Assembly (NCBI GenBank): GCA_050942555.1
Contig: JBMNNN010000042.1
Coordinates: 1 to 12,783 of the forward strand
Source of the DNA: JAAYXU01 sp050942555
GTDB lineage: Bacteria > Bacillota > Clostridia > Christensenellales > UMGS416
DNA length: 12,783 nucleotides
Direction of reading: 5' to 3'
The translations under genes and the position numbers were made by a program. Below, in pieces: positions 12,058-12,783 of the stretch. The notes beneath the pieces were generated by a model. That model was not told the DNA's origin. It saw nothing but the letters and a program-made list of their open reading frames with translations, and did not search any database. Each line of letters opens with the position of its first letter. The first letter of the stretch is position 1.

Positions 12058-12214
12058 ACAGACCGGCGTTCACAAAGCGGAATAAATATATAAGCGATAT
12101 ATTTCATCGCTAGCGCAGTCCTGCCATACAGGACGATATAGATAACATTCCTGCGGGCCAGCTTTTTTGGGGTGACATGATCGCAAGATAATCACAGCGC
12201 GGGAAATTTTGTAC
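12058..12214. other. AT-richer intergenic segment with two adjacent hairpins
   Basis: Between the divergent lipoprotein and tRNA promoters. GCGAT (12094-12098) can pair with ATCGC (12106-12110), and GTCCTG (12118-12123) with CAGGAC (12129-12134) over a CCATA loop. Neither is followed by a T tract. A run of T occurs near 12163-12168. No gene is seen. Confidence 0.35.
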
Positions 12215-12243
12215 TTGCAATTCCGATGGTGTTTGGCTATAAT
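12215..12243 (+). promoter_or_regulatory. Sigma-A promoter of the tRNA-Thr gene
   Basis: TTGCAA (12215-12220), a 17-base spacer, and a perfect TATAAT (12238-12243). Transcription should begin near 12250, about 8 bases before the mature 5' end. Confidence 0.88.
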
Positions 12244-12257
12244 AAAATCCGCGTCGC

Positions 12258-12333
12258 GCTGATGTAGCTCAGGAGGTAGAGCACATCCTTGGTAAGGATG
12301 AGGTCACGAGTTCGAGTCTCGTCATCAGCTCCA
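12258..12333 (+). tRNA. tRNA-Thr (anticodon GGT), CCA encoded
   Basis: A complete cloverleaf: acceptor GCTGATG (12258-12264) with CATCAGC (12323-12329), D arm GCTC/GAGC starting at 12267, anticodon stem ATCC/GGAT around loop TTGGTAA, so the anticodon is GGT and it reads ACC and ACU. The T arm is ACGAG-TTCGAGT-CTCGT. The discriminator base is T (12330), followed by genomic CCA (12331-12333). It has its own promoter and terminator and forms a single-gene unit. Confidence 0.96.
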
Positions 12334-12337
12334 AACG

Positions 12338-12380
12338 AAAACCGGCTGAAAGGCTTACATAAGCCATCAGGCCGGTTTTT
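12338..12380 (+). terminator. Intrinsic terminator of the tRNA-Thr gene
   Basis: AAAACCGGC (12338-12346) pairs with GCCGGTTTT (12371-12379); inside, TGA with TCA and GGCTT (12352-12356) with AAGCC (12361-12365) close an ACAT loop. It ends in five T (12376-12380) and starts 5 bases after the CCA. Confidence 0.92.
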
Positions 12381-12477
12381 ATGTTCTTTTCTGGTTCTTA
12401 AGATTTTCGGGTTTTTGCTGCTTTCCGCCTTCCAGGCGCATCCCGGCATGAAGCTTGGTTTTTTTCATATAAAAGTA
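12381..12477. other. Intergenic segment without recognised features
   Basis: Between the tRNA terminator and the promoter of the last gene; part of a stretch of about 300 bases without an established protein gene. It holds T-rich runs and a short GCCT-TCC-AGGC inverted repeat near 12427-12437. I see no gene here. Confidence 0.5.
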
Positions 12478-12505
12478 TTGACAAGACGTGTAATTGATGT
12501 ACGAT
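12478..12505 (+). promoter_or_regulatory. Promoter of the last, partial gene
   Basis: Perfect TTGACA (12478-12483), a 16-base spacer and TACGAT (12500-12505). Transcription would begin near 12512, giving a leader of about 125 bases before ATG 12637. Confidence 0.65.
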
Positions 12506-12529
12506 TAAGTTTAACAGGAAGTGGATTGT

Positions 12530-12640
12530 ATGTATTATTATACGGATACTTTTCGCCTGCCTGCCCCCACCGGCGCAAACTGCAGGACGAACCAAATTTC
12601 ATATTTTACTGTAATAAAGAACGGAGGCATCTGGGGATGA
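12530..12640 (+). CDS. Possible 36-codon upstream reading frame overlapping the last gene
   Basis: ATG 12530 opens a frame of 36 codons (MYYYTDTFRLPAPTG...) that ends at TGA 12638-12640, overlapping the ATG of the next gene as ATGA. AGGA at 12516-12519 lies 10 bases upstream, a weak ribosome binding site. The overlap suggests translational coupling, but the peptide is unrecognised and such an overlap can arise by chance. Confidence 0.25.
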   Translation: MYYYTDTFRLPAPTGANCRTNQISYFTVIKNGGIWG

Positions 12641-12783
12641 GCGCAAACAACAAGAGCAAGAAGGTGCTCTGGGGCCTTGTCGGCGGCGTCCTGGGTATAG
12701 CGGCGGTCGCCGCGCTGGCTGTGCTGGTGGTGGTGCCCGCTCTGCGGTACGGCAACGCTTCCCGTTTGCTGGACGACGGGCAG
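12637..12783 (+). CDS. Partial membrane-anchored protein, cut by the window edge
   Basis: The first 49 codons only; the frame is open at the right edge. The start is MSANNKSKKVLWG, a short basic segment, then one strong hydrophobic helix (about residues 11-35, ending VVVPAL), then RYGNASRLLDDGQ. That last pattern resembles the start of a TPR-like helix (Y-x-x-A-x-x-L-L-x-x-G) seen in Bacillota proteins with a single membrane anchor and an extracellular repeat domain, so an N-in, C-out topology is likely. Function is unknown. ATG 12637 has GGAGG (12623-12627) 9 bases upstream. The same frame is open upstream to a TTG at 12526 and beyond; that longer start is less likely because it would lie only about 14 bases from the predicted transcript start. 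Confidence 0.7.
   Translation, partial: MSANNKSKKVLWGLVGGVLGIAAVAALAVLVVVPALRYGNASRLLDDGQ

Noticed and set aside
1..12783. CRISPR arrays, insertion sequences, prophage, toxin-antitoxin or defence genes
   Set aside because: I looked for regularly spaced direct repeats, terminal inverted repeats with transposase frames, and the typical protein motifs, and saw none.

Overview
The window looks like chromosomal DNA of a high-GC member of the Bacillota, most likely Clostridia. The grounds are the gene order rpsF-ssb-rpsR, the order MazG-like / DUF2232 (YybS-type) / rplI / dnaB, a DUF1292 protein, an Eis-like GNAT with an SCP2 tail, strong AGGAGG ribosome binding sites, and several near-consensus sigma-A promoters with 17-bp spacers. 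Coding sequence is GC-rich, so many long antisense frames stay open; I treat these as shadows. Species cannot be named from the sequence alone.

Layout, left to right. (1) 46-1212, plus: Eis-like acetyltransferase. (2) 1440-2348, minus: DUF4380-like protein, fed by a promoter back to back with that of (3), a small acidic DUF1292 protein at 2492-2848, plus. A bidirectional terminator separates it from the convergent replication/translation cluster. (4) 6269 down to 2932, minus: operon with a clear promoter: MazG-like protein, DUF2232 membrane protein, rplI (bL9), dnaB, joined by a 4-base stop/start overlap and a 1-base gap. (5) 6312-8147, minus: a YkcB/YycA-type GT39 membrane glycosyltransferase lying between the rpsR terminator and the MazG-like promoter. 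(6) 9343 down to 8172, minus: rpsF-ssb-rpsR with promoter, leader and terminator. (7) 9502-10029, plus: coiled-coil protein with two zinc ribbons joined by a Pro/Gln repeat linker. (8) 11044 down to 10246, minus: rplU-rpmA with promoter, long leader and terminator. (9) 11131-12006, minus: lipoprotein related to zinc/manganese-binding ABC components (ZnuA family) in which the usual histidine ligands are replaced. (10) 12258-12333, plus: tRNA-Thr(GGT) with promoter and terminator. (11) 12637 to the right edge, plus: start of a membrane-anchored protein, cut off by the window.

Most of the window is core housekeeping: ribosomal proteins, SSB, replicative helicase and a tRNA. The more interesting points are departures from the usual Bacillota arrangement: no gdpP between the DUF2232 gene and rplI; no prp (ysxB) between rplU and rpmA, matched by a bL27 without the cleavable N-terminal extension, and no obgE after it; TTG starts on two ribosomal protein genes; a ZnuA-like protein without the normal metal ligands; and a DUF1292 protein with a Cys/His/acidic insert. 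I found no CRISPR array, prophage, insertion sequence or recognisable defence or biosynthetic system, and nothing that clearly amounts to a new multi-gene system.
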